From Casuarina equisetifolia (taxonomy: Eukaryota > Streptophyta > Magnoliopsida > Fagales > Casuarinaceae), in NCBI GenBank assembly GCA_028551475.1, contig CM052362.1, positions 20,504,021-20,568,020 of the forward strand: DNA of 64,000 nt, read 5' to 3'. Both the position numbers and the translations under genes were made by a program. The first letter of the stretch is position 1. Every line of letters starts with the position of its first letter. Below the pieces are notes generated by a model. That model did no database searches. It saw only the letters and a program-made list of their open reading frames with translations, and had not been told where the DNA came from. Below, one piece after another: positions 11,301-22,900 of this stretch.

Positions 11301-12811
11301 GCTTGATATGCCATATCCTAATCCCCTCTATAAAAATACCTAATGAACTAGTTATAGCCAAATTATTAAAAACTAACAAGAGAGACTGTATGCAGTATGG
11401 ATCTTTATTTTTGTACTGGGAGGACTGTCCATGATAATATGTGGTTTCATACATGTTCTGTTGCAATTGATGTGCTCTTTGTTTCCTAGCAGTTCAAGGC
11501 TACCGTGTCCTTTGGACAGGCATGGGAGCACAGCTTGCTCGAGATGTTCCCTTCTCTGCAATCTGTTGGTCAACTCTTGAACCAGTAAAGACTTTACTTG
11601 TCATGCTTCCTTTACATGCATATCTGGGGTCTCTGTATCTTGATTAACAATATCTGGTCCTTATCCATACAGATTAGGAGAAAGCTCCTGGGTCTGGTGG
11701 GGGATGAAGCTGATGCACTGAGTATCTTTGGGTCAAACTTTTCTGCTGGATTTGTTGCAGGAAGCCTTGCTGCTGGTGCTACTTGTCCTCTAGATGTTGC
11801 AAAAACTCGAAGACAGATTGAGGTTCTCTCTTTTGAATGAAGCTTTATGCTTTTGTTTGATTTGGGGGGGATTTATACTTGCATTACTTTCTGCTAGGAT
11901 ATCTTTCCATATCTTAGGGTCACAGTTTTGACTTCCAATGCTGTTGTAGCACAATTTAGAGGTGGGATGGTGTGTTATGTTCGATTACTACTTATTTGCT
12001 TATATAAGTGTCTTTGCCTTTCTTTACTTTTCCTGAAATTTTCAGAAGGATCCAGTCAGGCAATTAAAAATGACAACTCGCCAAACGCTTGTAGAGATTT
12101 GGAGGTATAGCACTCTCACTATTCATCATGGATTAATTTTTTATTCTTTATTTTTTATTTTTGCTAGTAAAAAGTTCAGGGAACATGAGGTTAAAAGGGT
12201 TCACGTCTATACAGTATTAAGTATTTGCTGTTTTAAAAGTTGCTCTTAGGATTTCTATAGGATACGATTCACCTATATTTGAATTTGTGGTCAATGCCCA
12301 CAAAAGGTTGGGAAGACTGTCTTGCACGCGGGAAACATTGTTATAAAGGACCAAAAGTTTGGGATTTTCCACAAGATTTAGGGTAAATGACTTGAGTCTG
12401 CTGCTGTGTTGTGTTTGTGTTCAGAGGTACTCCTTAGATTCCTGTATCGTTATCTTGCCAAATGTGACTTTCTTGTATTAGAAGTTAGCTACCAATTAGA
12501 CGATCACGTACATGACTAACCTGGTTTGTCTCAATATTGCCTTAAACAATTTCTCATGGTGGCTGAGCTTATCGCTTCTGATCCAACTGCTGCCCCTAGG
12601 ATGCCTTCAATATTTCTATATTGGTAGTACTGAGTAGTATATCCTGAATAACTGTTGAATGAAATTTGCTTGGAACAGAGATGGAGGGTTGAAAGGACTT
12701 TTTACCGGAGTTGGTCCACGAGTTGGCCGAGCAGGCCCTTCCGTTGGGATTGTGATCTCATTTTATGAAGTTGTGAAATACGTTCTACATCAGCGTTATG
12801 CAACTTCATGA
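8378..12811 (+). CDS. MTM1: MTM1-like mitochondrial carrier (SLC25A39/40 type), ten exons
   Basis: Mitochondrial carrier of the inner membrane, related to yeast and Arabidopsis MTM1, which affects manganese supply to mitochondrial superoxide dismutase (in animals SLC25A39/40, glutathione import). Exons: 8378-8617, 9088-9177, 9649-9777, 10028-10087, 10310-10480, 10763-10862, 11490-11584, 11673-11822, 12046-12104, 12679-12811. All junctions are GT-AG and in phase, giving 408 aa, close to Arabidopsis MTM1. Three carrier repeats each show the P-x-[DE]-x-x-[KR] signature: NPLDVAKTRLQAQ spans exons 1-2, YPIELARTRMQ ends exon 5, and CPLDVAKTRRQ lies in exon 8. The cysteine-rich stretch RCSPSCSRAG in exon 3 sits in the matrix loop typical of this subfamily. 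The C-terminus WRDGGLKGLFTGVGPRVGRA is strongly conserved. Exon 7 has a double acceptor (see findings). Confidence 0.95.
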
Positions 12812-13865
12812 CGTCGGCATTAGCTCCTTTGTATACAGATTTTGACTTCTTCAAGGTTTGCTTCTCTGGTAAAGGCTGGAAGTTTTGGCGACTTGGAGAT
12901 TAAGCCACTTAACTCGGAAGTATAAATGCTTTTGTTCTGTGGATATTTGCGCAGTCTTGATACTTTTTCATAGCTGATGCTCTCCTATAGGCTCTTAAGG
13001 ACAGATTAGAGCTTCTCACTCCCCAGTTTTGGACTTACAATGTACATTGTTGCTCGGTTTGAGCTGAAATTTTGTGACACTTGGGTTTCCCCCATAATTT
13101 TTTTTTTTTCGAATTCTTCCTGAGATTAATCTCAGTTTGGTTATTGTTATTTTTCTTATTCAGATTTTGAAGGATTCAAATCTGGTCATCGCTTGGCCAT
13201 ACAAAAAGAGGATCAATAATATTTAGCCATTCATTTATAGGAAGATATGAGTAGTTCCTTTCCTTTTTAATTTTATTTTTATTCTGTATCCATGAGGATT
13301 CTTGTGGTTTAGAGTTACGCTTACAAATCAAATACGTTATACGTTATACCTTGTATCGCTCACATTGAAATCAAATAATCACTAAAGATGTTCAGTTTTA
13401 TATTATCAAGGTATAAATATATATACTTAATTAAATATAAGTATGTTTTTTCATTTCATGAGTTAGCTTTTAAAATAGAAACGAGTATTTTATTACTCTT
13501 TTATCTATATATATATATATATTTTTTTTTTTTTAAAAAAAAAAATATGTATAATAGTTATGGGTTGGTTTCTCAATAATGAAAATAAAGGGAGGGGGTT
13601 CCTATCCATGTTCCAGTATGGTTCTCTTCGAATGGTATTTTGCCTGATTTATCTTGGAAAAAGGACGTATTTCAGGTCTTGAGGGACTAGATTATGAAAT
13701 ATAGTTAAAACAACTGAATAACACATAGAAGGAACCAAGATATTTTCATTTGAGTATAGAATTTGTTACTAACAACAAAATGCAAAATCAATCTAGCATT
13801 GCAGATCCTTGTATGTTGTGCCACTCGTGATGAAATAGGATTTTCCAGGTCGTTCAGTGAGTGGA
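12812..13865. other. Spacer between MTM1-like and AG-peptide genes (convergent)
   Basis: Holds the 3' untranslated regions of two convergent genes and AT-rich filler. Around 13505-13545 a TA run is followed by about 13 T and then about 11 A, which could fold into a hairpin or be low-complexity noise. No gene was recognised. Confidence 0.5.
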
Positions 13866-14446
13866 TCAGTGTATGAGATACGTGAGTGCCAAGGCCAGAA
13901 GCATCAGCACATATGCTATTCCTTGATCAATTGAGGTACCTGCAAACACAGAGGATGATATGTTGAGAATTTTAGAAAATGGGAACAAGAAAAGCATTAA
14001 AAGTATCTATTTGTGAAATATATTCCCACGTTATGTTCGGTTCCCTTAACAGAAAGAAAAGATGAAAATTTAATTTCACTCTTGGTGATCTTTCTTGGCT
14101 CATTTATCTGTATGTAATTGCCAAAATTCTTTGAGAATTGGATCCTTGTGTAAGAGATACATAGAAAGAAAAGTTGAACACCATTATGTTTACGTAGACA
14201 AAATCATTGGATCCCACATACAAAGACGTAACGTAAAGCGATTCTTGTAAAAGTAGCTAAAACTTGTTGAGTTTAAGCATGTTAAGCTTTCAACTTTTTC
14301 TCAGGAATCAAACAGAAAACAAGAGATGAAAGAGAACACATACCGTCACTCGTGGGCGCCGGAGCGGGAGATTGCGCCTGAGCCATTTGCAAGATGATGA
14401 CGAAGATGATGGCTACAATCCCAAATGAAGCCCTTGACACAGCCAT
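13866..14446 (-). CDS. Arabinogalactan peptide (AGP16/20/22 type), two exons
   Basis: GPI-anchored arabinogalactan peptide of the cell surface. Exon 1 is 14446 down to 14344, exon 2 is 13939 down to 13866; the GT-AG intron splits a Gly codon and the product is 58 aa. Residues 1-25 form a signal peptide ending in AQAQ. They are followed by SPAPAPTSDG, whose prolines after Ser and Ala are the usual sites for hydroxylation and arabinogalactan attachment. The C-terminus GTSIDQGIAYVLMLLALALTY is a GPI-anchor signal almost identical to that of Arabidopsis AGP16/20/22. It ends at TYLIH, without the extra tail of AGP20, so it is most like AGP22. Too short for a long-ORF search. A clean TATA box lies upstream at 14565-14573. 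Confidence 0.93.
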
Positions 14447-14564
14447 TTTTCTTTCTCTCTTCCCCTTCTCGGGTTCTTCAAATCTCTGAGCGAGAGGAAG
14501 AGAGAAACTTTTCACGTAAAGCAAAGTCGAAGGCCAAGGGTGGTGGTGGCATAAGGAAGACTCC

Positions 14565-14573
14565 CTATTTATA
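14565..14573 (-). promoter_or_regulatory. TATA box of the AG-peptide gene
   Basis: TATAAATAG on the minus strand, about 120 bp upstream of the start codon at 14446. It is a near-perfect match to the plant TATA consensus, followed by a purine- and pyrimidine-rich leader. Confidence 0.7.
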
Positions 14574-15349
14574 ATGTCAGATTTGACGAAAATGCGTGGG
14601 GCACCTCGCAAGTTTAGGGACCCGGACGCCCATGCGGCCTTCACGTCTTTTTGTGGTTCTAATTTTCATGCAATTTGCCGTCGCCTGATTTTCTAATGGT
14701 TTTTTGTTCATTGCTTATTGCAGTTCCAAGCTGGGCGTTGGTAGGTGCAAACCGTATCTGCTGACATTACCTGTTGCCAGCGTGATTACCCATATATCTT
14801 GTCTGGGAATCATCACCACGATGCTTTTTTCTTAAGAAATCTCTTCTGAATCTCAAATTCATTGATGGCAGTTGACAAAAAGAGAGAGAAATAAAAAATT
14901 AAAAGCCCAGAAGAATGTTTCCAGAATGGATTGATAAGGATTAGACATTAATTTAGTCGACTTTAAAAGCAGGAAGACAACTCATTTTCCCAAATTTTAT
15001 AGGGATCTTCTTTTTCCACTTTTCCACTCAATGTTTTTCCTTTGAATCCCATCTGCTACGTCGAATTTCCCATAACTGTATTGTTCCAGGCATTAACAGC
15101 ATCACATATAGTATTACCTTGATATATGTACAAGCTATCTATGGAGCCAGTTCGCGGGGAGAACTCACTGGCACCTTTTCTTTACATAGACATACAAGCA
15201 CATTGCTATGTCACATCTACATACAAAACATGCGCAACAAGGTGGCCTGGAAGAGAATGGAAAACCAACAAAACACCATTCTAGTGATACATCTTTCATG
15301 GAGGGTTTTTAATAGGTAGCATCTTGTGTTAAATTTGTTGCAGGTCATG
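14574..15349. other. Spacer upstream of the AG-peptide gene
   Basis: No exon recognised. It probably contains the distal promoter of the AG-peptide gene and the 3' untranslated region of the next minus-strand gene (stop at 15350-15352). Confidence 0.45.
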
Positions 15350-18300
15350 TCAAGGGAGAAAAAGAGGATCCTCTTTGTTCTTGTAGATCTCAAACAATTG
15401 CTTAGAGTAGTGATTTGCCAATCTTCTGCACAGCTGCACTGCTTTGGGGTCATGCTCTTGCAACTCCTTGACAGATTTTTTAAGATCACCTTCAGGGTCT
15501 CCACCAGTAAGAAACTCGGCCAAGTTAGAGCCCCTGTATGAAAGAATAGAAGTTTTAAAAAATGTACACTTTAGGAACCCACCAGAGTCAGTTGCTCAAT
15601 CCAAAATTTTTCAGGAAAGGGAAAAGAGGAAGCAGAAACATGTATTTGCTTTCACTAAAATATTAACTTAGGCCGGACCACAAAAAAAAAAAACAAAAAA
15701 CAAAAGGGCGCATCATCAACAAAACACAAAGAGAGAGAGGATCATACGTATGATGGATCTGATATAACATCTTTTCTCTTTTGCTCAACATGTAATTACA
15801 TTTCTATTTTTTGATTATATCCAAAGTAAAAGTCACTCAACGATTACATCTCATCTGACTGTATGTCCTGGATGCTTTCTCTGGAATTCAAAAGTTTATG
15901 ATAAGAATAATGTCAGCAGTTGAAGTGTTATCCAGAGAGGTGCATAAGATAATTTAGGATATGTTATCTGCCTGATTCACTTGTAAAACTCGTACTTATA
16001 AAGCAAGTAACTTGAGGTATGGATGCAAATGCAGGAACGACATATTTTAGATGTGGATGTCCAAAAGAGTCACGTAGAAACGCGAAATATATCAAGAGGT
16101 GTCAGAATCAACATAAACAAAATGCGCAAAGTGATGGAGCAGGCACCTACTGGAGTCAGGCTAAGCTTCAAACTCCTGCTGGGTTAAATTGATGGAAGTT
16201 TTGCCTTGAGAAAAAGGCTAGCGGAATTTACTTGGTCTGAAATGTGGCAATTTTTTATCTTTTATTTTTTTGCTTTTTGGTTCGGCCAAAATGTGACAGA
16301 TTTGAAGCCCAAAAAAATTCTGAAGTAATCCTTTAAAACCAAATGATTACTGGAAGTTGAAATGGAAGATGGGCAAGAGAAGGACTTTTGCAAGGGCAAG
16401 AGTTCAGGATTAGATCCCCATTGCACCAGCTGTAGAAATCTTTGATCACATTAGAATGCTCTAATGAAGGTAATGGATCCTAAGGACAAGCATGTATGCA
16501 AGCGTTATATGACACCAATTAATTTTTGTAAAAATTATATGTCAATGGCATAATTTCATAACAGATGAGAGCTTTTAATTCTTAAACCCAAAAAAATCAA
16601 TATGCTTTGAAGTGCATACTTTGGAGCATCAAACTTGCTAAAACCTCGGCGGTTGGAGAAAAATGCCTCCTTGCTAGATTTTTCTTCGGAGGTTTGCTGC
16701 CGATAGAGAGCACATACAGCTTTCATGCACAGTTCTGTATCCTTTGCAAATGCTGCAAGCATGTCAGCCTCAAACTCCCATTCCAATTTCTTATCTTTTT
16801 TCCGTTGAATTTTAGATATGATCTCATCGAAGTCCACATTTTCATCTGACGGATCCTGTGACTCCCTAGAAGCATCATCAGTATCAGAAACATCTGAGCT
16901 CTTAACAATAAATCCACCCAAGCTTTCACCCTCACTTTCTGATGAAACCCCATCTGCTTGATCATCTTCAGCATCCTCAATTTCCGGGACTCCTTGATCA
17001 TATTTAGTTTTACTATCAAGACTTGATGAGTTACTTTTGGCCCCACTTTTTCCTACATGTTTTCTCAACGTCATCAGATGCCACCTTGGAGGAATAGCAC
17101 TACCATTGACATTATCCCCAAGAGAAGCAGCAGCCACCAAGGAGTAATTCACATCAGAATGTACTTCATCAGGAGCTTTCTCCTCTAGACGCATCTGCTT
17201 GAGTTTAGAGATTGGAACAGTATCATGTTCATCACTCTCAGTGTCACTAGTAACAATATTAGAAGCTCGTTTTCTTTTGGGTGTCAAAGTAAAGAAAAGG
17301 TTCTCATTGCTAGCATCCATATCTTCTTCATCATTCTTGTCATGATGTAACTGTTTCAAAGTACTTCCAGAAATTTTCTTCTTTTCACTTTCCACAGATA
17401 ATTCTGATGTGCAGTCATCTGAAGTACAAACCTTACTGATAATCTCATCGTTAGAGGCAGGCAACTGGAGATGGGTAGTTTGCTCATCATCACTGTCACT
17501 GATATTAATGATGCCAAGAGAAGCAGGTCTAGAACTAGCTGGCGTGGGTGGAGCCAACTTTTTGCCAAGGCTCTTCTCTTCTTCATATGACAGACGCTTT
17601 CTCACTCGTCTACCATATGCCACGTAGACACCCTTCCTTTTTTCCTTAGTACGAGCATCTTCCCCATATGGCAAGTCATTAAAAGGTGTGCCTACCATAA
17701 AAACATCAACACATGTGATGTAACCAAACACAGTCATAGGCTAGATCAACTCATTCAATTATGCAATGCCATTACATAATTGAACAGGTAATAAATTTTC
17801 TTTTTAAAATAAAAAATAATTAGACTCTAACATCCCCAGCCTGAAAAAGACAAAAGAAGGAAAAAATAAAAAAATAAAAAAAGGAAGGACAGCTACCAAT
17901 TTTCCAAGAGTAGCATCATGCAATAACCTTTGATTGATGCATTGTAGAAGGAATCTTTGTAATGTGCGAAAAGAGTTGCTCTAGTGGCTTCATGACAACT
18001 GTCACAATGTATTGCTAAGAGTCAAACGTAAACGATTTCAGTTATGTAAATCAAATCCGACCAATTAAGTGAAGCCTTCTGTAATAACTGTCCAGGTCAC
18101 ATAAAACTTAAGAAGCCACATGTTCTAAGTGATGCTCAACTAATCTAAACAAAATCTCCTGAAGCTTGCATTCAGAAAAGAAACAAATAATAAGGAGGTG
18201 CTACAATTTAGTACCTGCTGCTTGCAGATCACCAATTCCCTTGCCAGGGGAATGAATAATAGGGGAGGCAACCTCTGCCAAATTCTTGATTTTAGCAGTG

Positions 18301-18956
18301 TCCAAGTTGGTTCCATCATGCGATCCATCTCTAGTTCTAAGTCCTTCATTTGCTTCCTGCTTCTCACTCACTTCGTCAGAATTAACTTTTTGTAATCCCA
18401 ACCCAATTTTGGTACCGCCAATCGATGGGCAGTCGGCGCTTCCGAAACCGAAATTCTCATTTACTGCTAAAACCTGTGACTCCAACTCCTTGAACTTTTC
18501 CTTCCAAACCTCAACCTCACTCTCGGCCCTGTTCTTCTCACATTCCAAAATCTTGTTCTCAATCAAAAGCTGGACAAGGCTATCTTCCTCCACATTCTCC
18601 TCCTTCCAATCAACAATTTTATCCTTGTCCATTACACTTCCACTACTACTCTTCCTTCCACCCTCAATGCTGTCAATGAACTTCTTAAGTTCATCGTTCT
18701 GCCCTTTCAACACCTTAAGTTCATCCTCAATTACAAGCTTGTCAACTTCCAATGCCTTATATTTGGTCTCAAGCAGATTATACTCGTTTTCCTTCCTTTG
18801 AATATCCAGTTCCAACTCAACACACCTTGCTTCAGCTTTCTTACTCCTCTCTTCCACTTCGTTGTATTCAGAACCTGCCAAATCCTTCTTGCAAATATAC
18901 CCACATGCACATTTCGAAAATCCTTCATATTCCACTTTTTCTACATCCATATCCAT
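15350..18956 (-). CDS. Conserved plant protein: coiled coil, acidic middle, conserved C-terminus (function unknown)
   Basis: I do not recognise a named family. Exons: 18956 down to 18215, 17691 down to 16620, 15533 down to 15350; phases match and the product is 665 aa. An in-frame GTG lies 18 bp upstream, but the first ATG (18956, MDMDVEKVEYEGFSKC) is chosen. Residues 1-30 hold CACGYICKK, a small cysteine cluster. About 30-115 and 145-185 are heptad-rich, Glu/Lys-rich coiled coils. Exon 2 opens with GTPFNDLPYGEDARTKEK and then IINISDSDDE, which resembles a SUMO-interacting motif (hydrophobic core plus acidic serines). A long Ser/Asp/Glu-rich disordered stretch follows. The end (about 555-665) is folded-looking: KIQRKKDKKLEWEFEADMLA through FEIYKNKEDPLF. 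A nuclear protein is plausible but inferred. The 5' leader appears to contain an intron (donor near 19450). Confidence 0.85.
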
Positions 18957-19953
18957 TTTCACCCTCAGAGCCACCTAAATCAAAAGCAGCCACTGAAAAA
19001 CCGTTACAATAAAGAAAACAAAAATGAAAAAACCTAGCATTAACTAAAAACCCATACAAGTAGGGAAAGAAAAAAAGAAAAAAATTATGTTGCAGTAATA
19101 TCTTTCGATTATAAGAAGAAAACGGAACAGAAAAGCCCAGGAACATTCTCTCTGCCCTCGGAGAAAATTGATTGGGGTAAAGTATTGTTCTTTCTCCATT
19201 CTACAATTTTTTTTTTTTTTACTTTTCTCAAATTTCTCACCGAACTCTCTGAAAAACCCCCCGGTCAAAAACAACAAAAAAGAAAGTTGCATATCAACTA
19301 CACCCATTTCAGCCTACTAAACCACTTGCCTAAACTTCTACGGATTCTTTTTTCTACTCCTCCATTACTTGATAGAGGGGAACGACCCAAAGCCACAAAC
19401 TAATAAATCAACAAATAGAGTTCAGAGAGAGCAGAAATCGCAGATACTTACAGTAGAACGTGGATTCAAAGGAGACTTCCTTTGGAAACTTCGTAAGGGA
19501 AAGTGTAACTAGCACGAAAATAAAGAAAGAAATAAAGCAGGACTTTATGACGTTTACTGCTTGTGCTGATTCCACGTGTCGGTTCCTTGTATCACTCCGA
19601 GCACTGTTTGGGAAATAGAAATCTTAGCTCGCTACATGTCGTTCGTAGAAACTTGTCCAACAATCGTTGAGCCAAATTTTTGCTACAAGTCGTTTCAAGG
19701 AAATACTGCAAACGACGTATTGGGATTTTTCTCTAATGTCGAAATGCATTCACCATTTTAAAGTTTTCAAAGGAGACGACGGATTTCTGGTAGGAGAGCA
19801 ATCTAGTTAGGCTTTCTCACTTGGGTCCGGCGATGTTAGCCTGAATCCATTGTTTAAGGAAGGAGAGTTTCTCGATTATTTTTCACTTGTCTGCTTCTTC
19901 AGCTCGGTCACTTTCGCGGGTACTTTCCGGGGCAGGAAACGGGAGCCAAAGGA
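18957..19953. promoter_or_regulatory. Head-to-head intergenic region shared by the coiled-coil gene and DHFS
   Basis: About 1 kb separates the two divergent start codons. On the minus strand a 5' leader exon probably ends at a GTAAGT donor near 19450, with an acceptor near 18995, so the two transcription starts may lie only about 300-450 bp apart around 19500-19800. This may act as a bidirectional promoter. No clear TATA box was seen for either gene. Confidence 0.5.
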
Positions 19954-22900
19954 ATGAAATTTCTCGAGCTTTTTACCCACCATCGCATGCTTTCTCCCGG
20001 GCGAACCCTGGCTCTATCTATGAGCATTGTAGCTCTTAGACAAATGGGGTTCAAACGGTGCTTCTGTACGCACTCGGAGGATGCCGAGCTGAAGGACTTC
20101 ACAGGACTACATTGATTGTCTGAAGAACTACGAGAAATTGGGCGTTCCCAGGGGTGCGGGTACGGACTCGGAGGACGGGTTCGATCTGGATCGGATGAGA
20201 AGGCTTATGGAGCGCCTGGGCAATCCTCAGTCTAAGTTCAAGGTTCAAGCATTATGCCTTTGCTTTTTAATTGGAATTCTCGCCCTGTTTGGTTGCTGAG
20301 AAAACTGGGGGACACGAGAAAGAAAATTGCAGAAAAAGTTTGGGACTTTGAATTGTTATGCCGCTATGGTTTTTTATTTTTTATTTTTTATAATTTAAAT
20401 CTATTAGGAAGAATTAGGATGGTGTTTGTAATACAGAACGTTCAATATTCTCTGTTTTAGAGTCCCCGAAACAACATGAGAAAGATCATACAAATTGGTT
20501 TGGCATTCTTTGCCTCATATCAATATTGACGCAATAGTACTTTAATTCTGCAAATTTTATCTCATTACGTTGATGATTCTTGATATAAGTCTAAGTAACT
20601 GGTGCAACAGCTATTATAGGCTGTTCACATCGCTGGGACAAAAGGAAAAGGATCAACTGCTGCATTTCTCTCCAGTATTTTACGGGCAGAAGGTTATTCT
20701 GTTGGTTGTTACAGCAGGTGTGGCTTGTTGTTTTACTTTCTTCATATATTTCACATCAAGTATCCAAGGACCGTTTTAGTCTGCAGCTTTTTGTGTCTTC
20801 AATTTTTAGCTATCCGTCATTGTCAACTATTTTGATTCTAACAAGAGGCTTCATTTTCTTGCCCAGCCCACATATTCTCACCATCAGGGAACGCATGTCG
20901 TTGGGAAGATTTGGTGAGCCAGTGTCAGCGAAGACATTAAACAGTCTTTTTGTTCAGATCAAGGATGTTCTCGACCAGGCATTGAAGCACGAAAATGGGT
21001 ATTTGAGTCACTTTGAGGTATCGACTTCCATATATTGTTGTCTTCTGCCATACGATCGAATGCAGGAATTTCTGCGGCCCAGTGAAAGCATGTATGGTTT
21101 ATAACATTAATTCAACAAGTTAACCCGTAATGTTTTTCCTTCATTTCTTTTCCTTTCAAGCTTCTACTCTGTAGCTTTCTGGTCTAAGAGGTACCTTAAT
21201 TCAGGTCAAAGTCTTTTGTTTAAGATTTTTTTCTCCACCTTTACAAAATTTGCAATACTGGTTTTTGTTGCCAAGCTGAATTCTTTTCTGAGTGATTGAA
21301 AATCATTTTGCATAGAATTTATGTTTAGAAGTTTTTACTCACAAATGAATATTGTTTAGGTTCTCACTGCAATTGCATTCACCTTATTTGCTCAAGAGAA
21401 TGTTGACATTGCAGTTATTGAGGTAACACATTTCTGTCCAATTGAATTATTCATTCAGCAATTTTTTTTCTTCTTTGTTTTTTATTTTCTAATTCAATTG
21501 CTGGAAAAATTTGGTTATTCTTTTTGTTATGGTCTTTTTCCCATGGAATTGAAGTTATACCGCCTGCCTTTCATAACCTGATACAAAATTGAAATATTGG
21601 GAGTTGTAATACTATTTTATTTCACTCCATGTAACAGGCTGGGTTGGGGGGTGCAAGGGATGCAACCAATATTATATCTAGTTCTGGATTAGCTTTGGCA
21701 ATCATAACTACGATAGGTGAGGAACATTTGGCTGCACTTGGAGGTTCTTTGGAAGGCATTGCAATGGCTAAGTCAGGAATCATTAAATATGGCCGCCCAG
21801 TTAGGTTCTTCTCCCAATGAAATTCTTTTGCAGATCCACATGATCATATAAATAGTAGTCTGATTACATGATTTCCCTTAGATATTGGCTTTCCCAATAT
21901 GGTTTCCTTCTTTACATGATATGCATATAAGAACTCTGAAGAAATTACACTATGGATCCACCATATTGTTTTTCTTGGTGCAGTATATCTGAAGCATTGT
22001 GGCCATATCACATCTTTTCTGGTCTTGGTTTCTGTCTTTCTTTATGCTTAAGTTTCCACACATTTGGCACCACATTTCAGTTTATTGTCTCTCACAGGAG
22101 CTTTTTTACATGTATTTTCCTTTTTGTGCTTTATGGTTACCTGACAAAAAGCTTGAAGACTTTGAATTGGTACAGAGCATATGTGTGGAAACAGAAAGGA
22201 ATATGTGCTGCTGAAAACCCTGTATTTTGCTTTCATTGATGTAACTCCAGCACATTGTTAATTAGACAGACTAGAAGTTTTGTTCTATGTTTTCACTTCT
22301 TTGACATCATAAATGTTCAATTGTATCTTGTAGACCCACGAAATGTGTTATTTGTATTCTTTTCTTTATGGCCATGATGCAACGGTTTGTGATGCAATGT
22401 CTTAATCTGGTCTGCTTCCCATGTGTATTTAGTTACAATGTTTTCACTATCTTGACTCTATTAGTTCAACTTAAAATTTTCAGTTGGTGCTGGGTGGGCC
22501 ATTCCTTCCACATATTGAATGTATACTTCGTGATAAAGCATTATCAATGGCTTCTGCGGTAGTATTGGCATCTGATGCTGGAAATAGAAGCACTGTGAAA
22601 GTCGTTGTCATGCTTGATGGTAGACCTTGTCAAACTTGTGATCTAAGAATACAAGTTGAGAGGGACTTTAAGCTGGTATGCCCTTGAAGCTTCATATTTC
22701 CTTCTTCATGTATGATTAATATGCAGTCATGCCATGGCTTTTTTTTTCCTTCTCTTTGAGAGGTGTAATACACCAAGTCTTTGGCTATTTTTGTTAAACT
22801 TTTGAGAGAGCTTTTTCCTGATTTAAGAAACAAAAACTCAGCACATTCATACAAAAAAAAAAAAAAAAAAAACTTACAAGAGATTTTAAGAAAATGAATA

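Noticed and set aside
13505-13545. T-run followed by A-run that could fold as a hairpin
   Set aside because: Homopolymer tracts in AT-rich spacer; no terminator function is expected in a nuclear genome and no element ends are present.
18286-18801. 171-codon plus-strand open frame
   Set aside because: It is antisense to exon 1 of the coiled-coil gene. The Ser/Phe/Leu-rich product is the shadow of Glu/Lys-rich coiled-coil codons.
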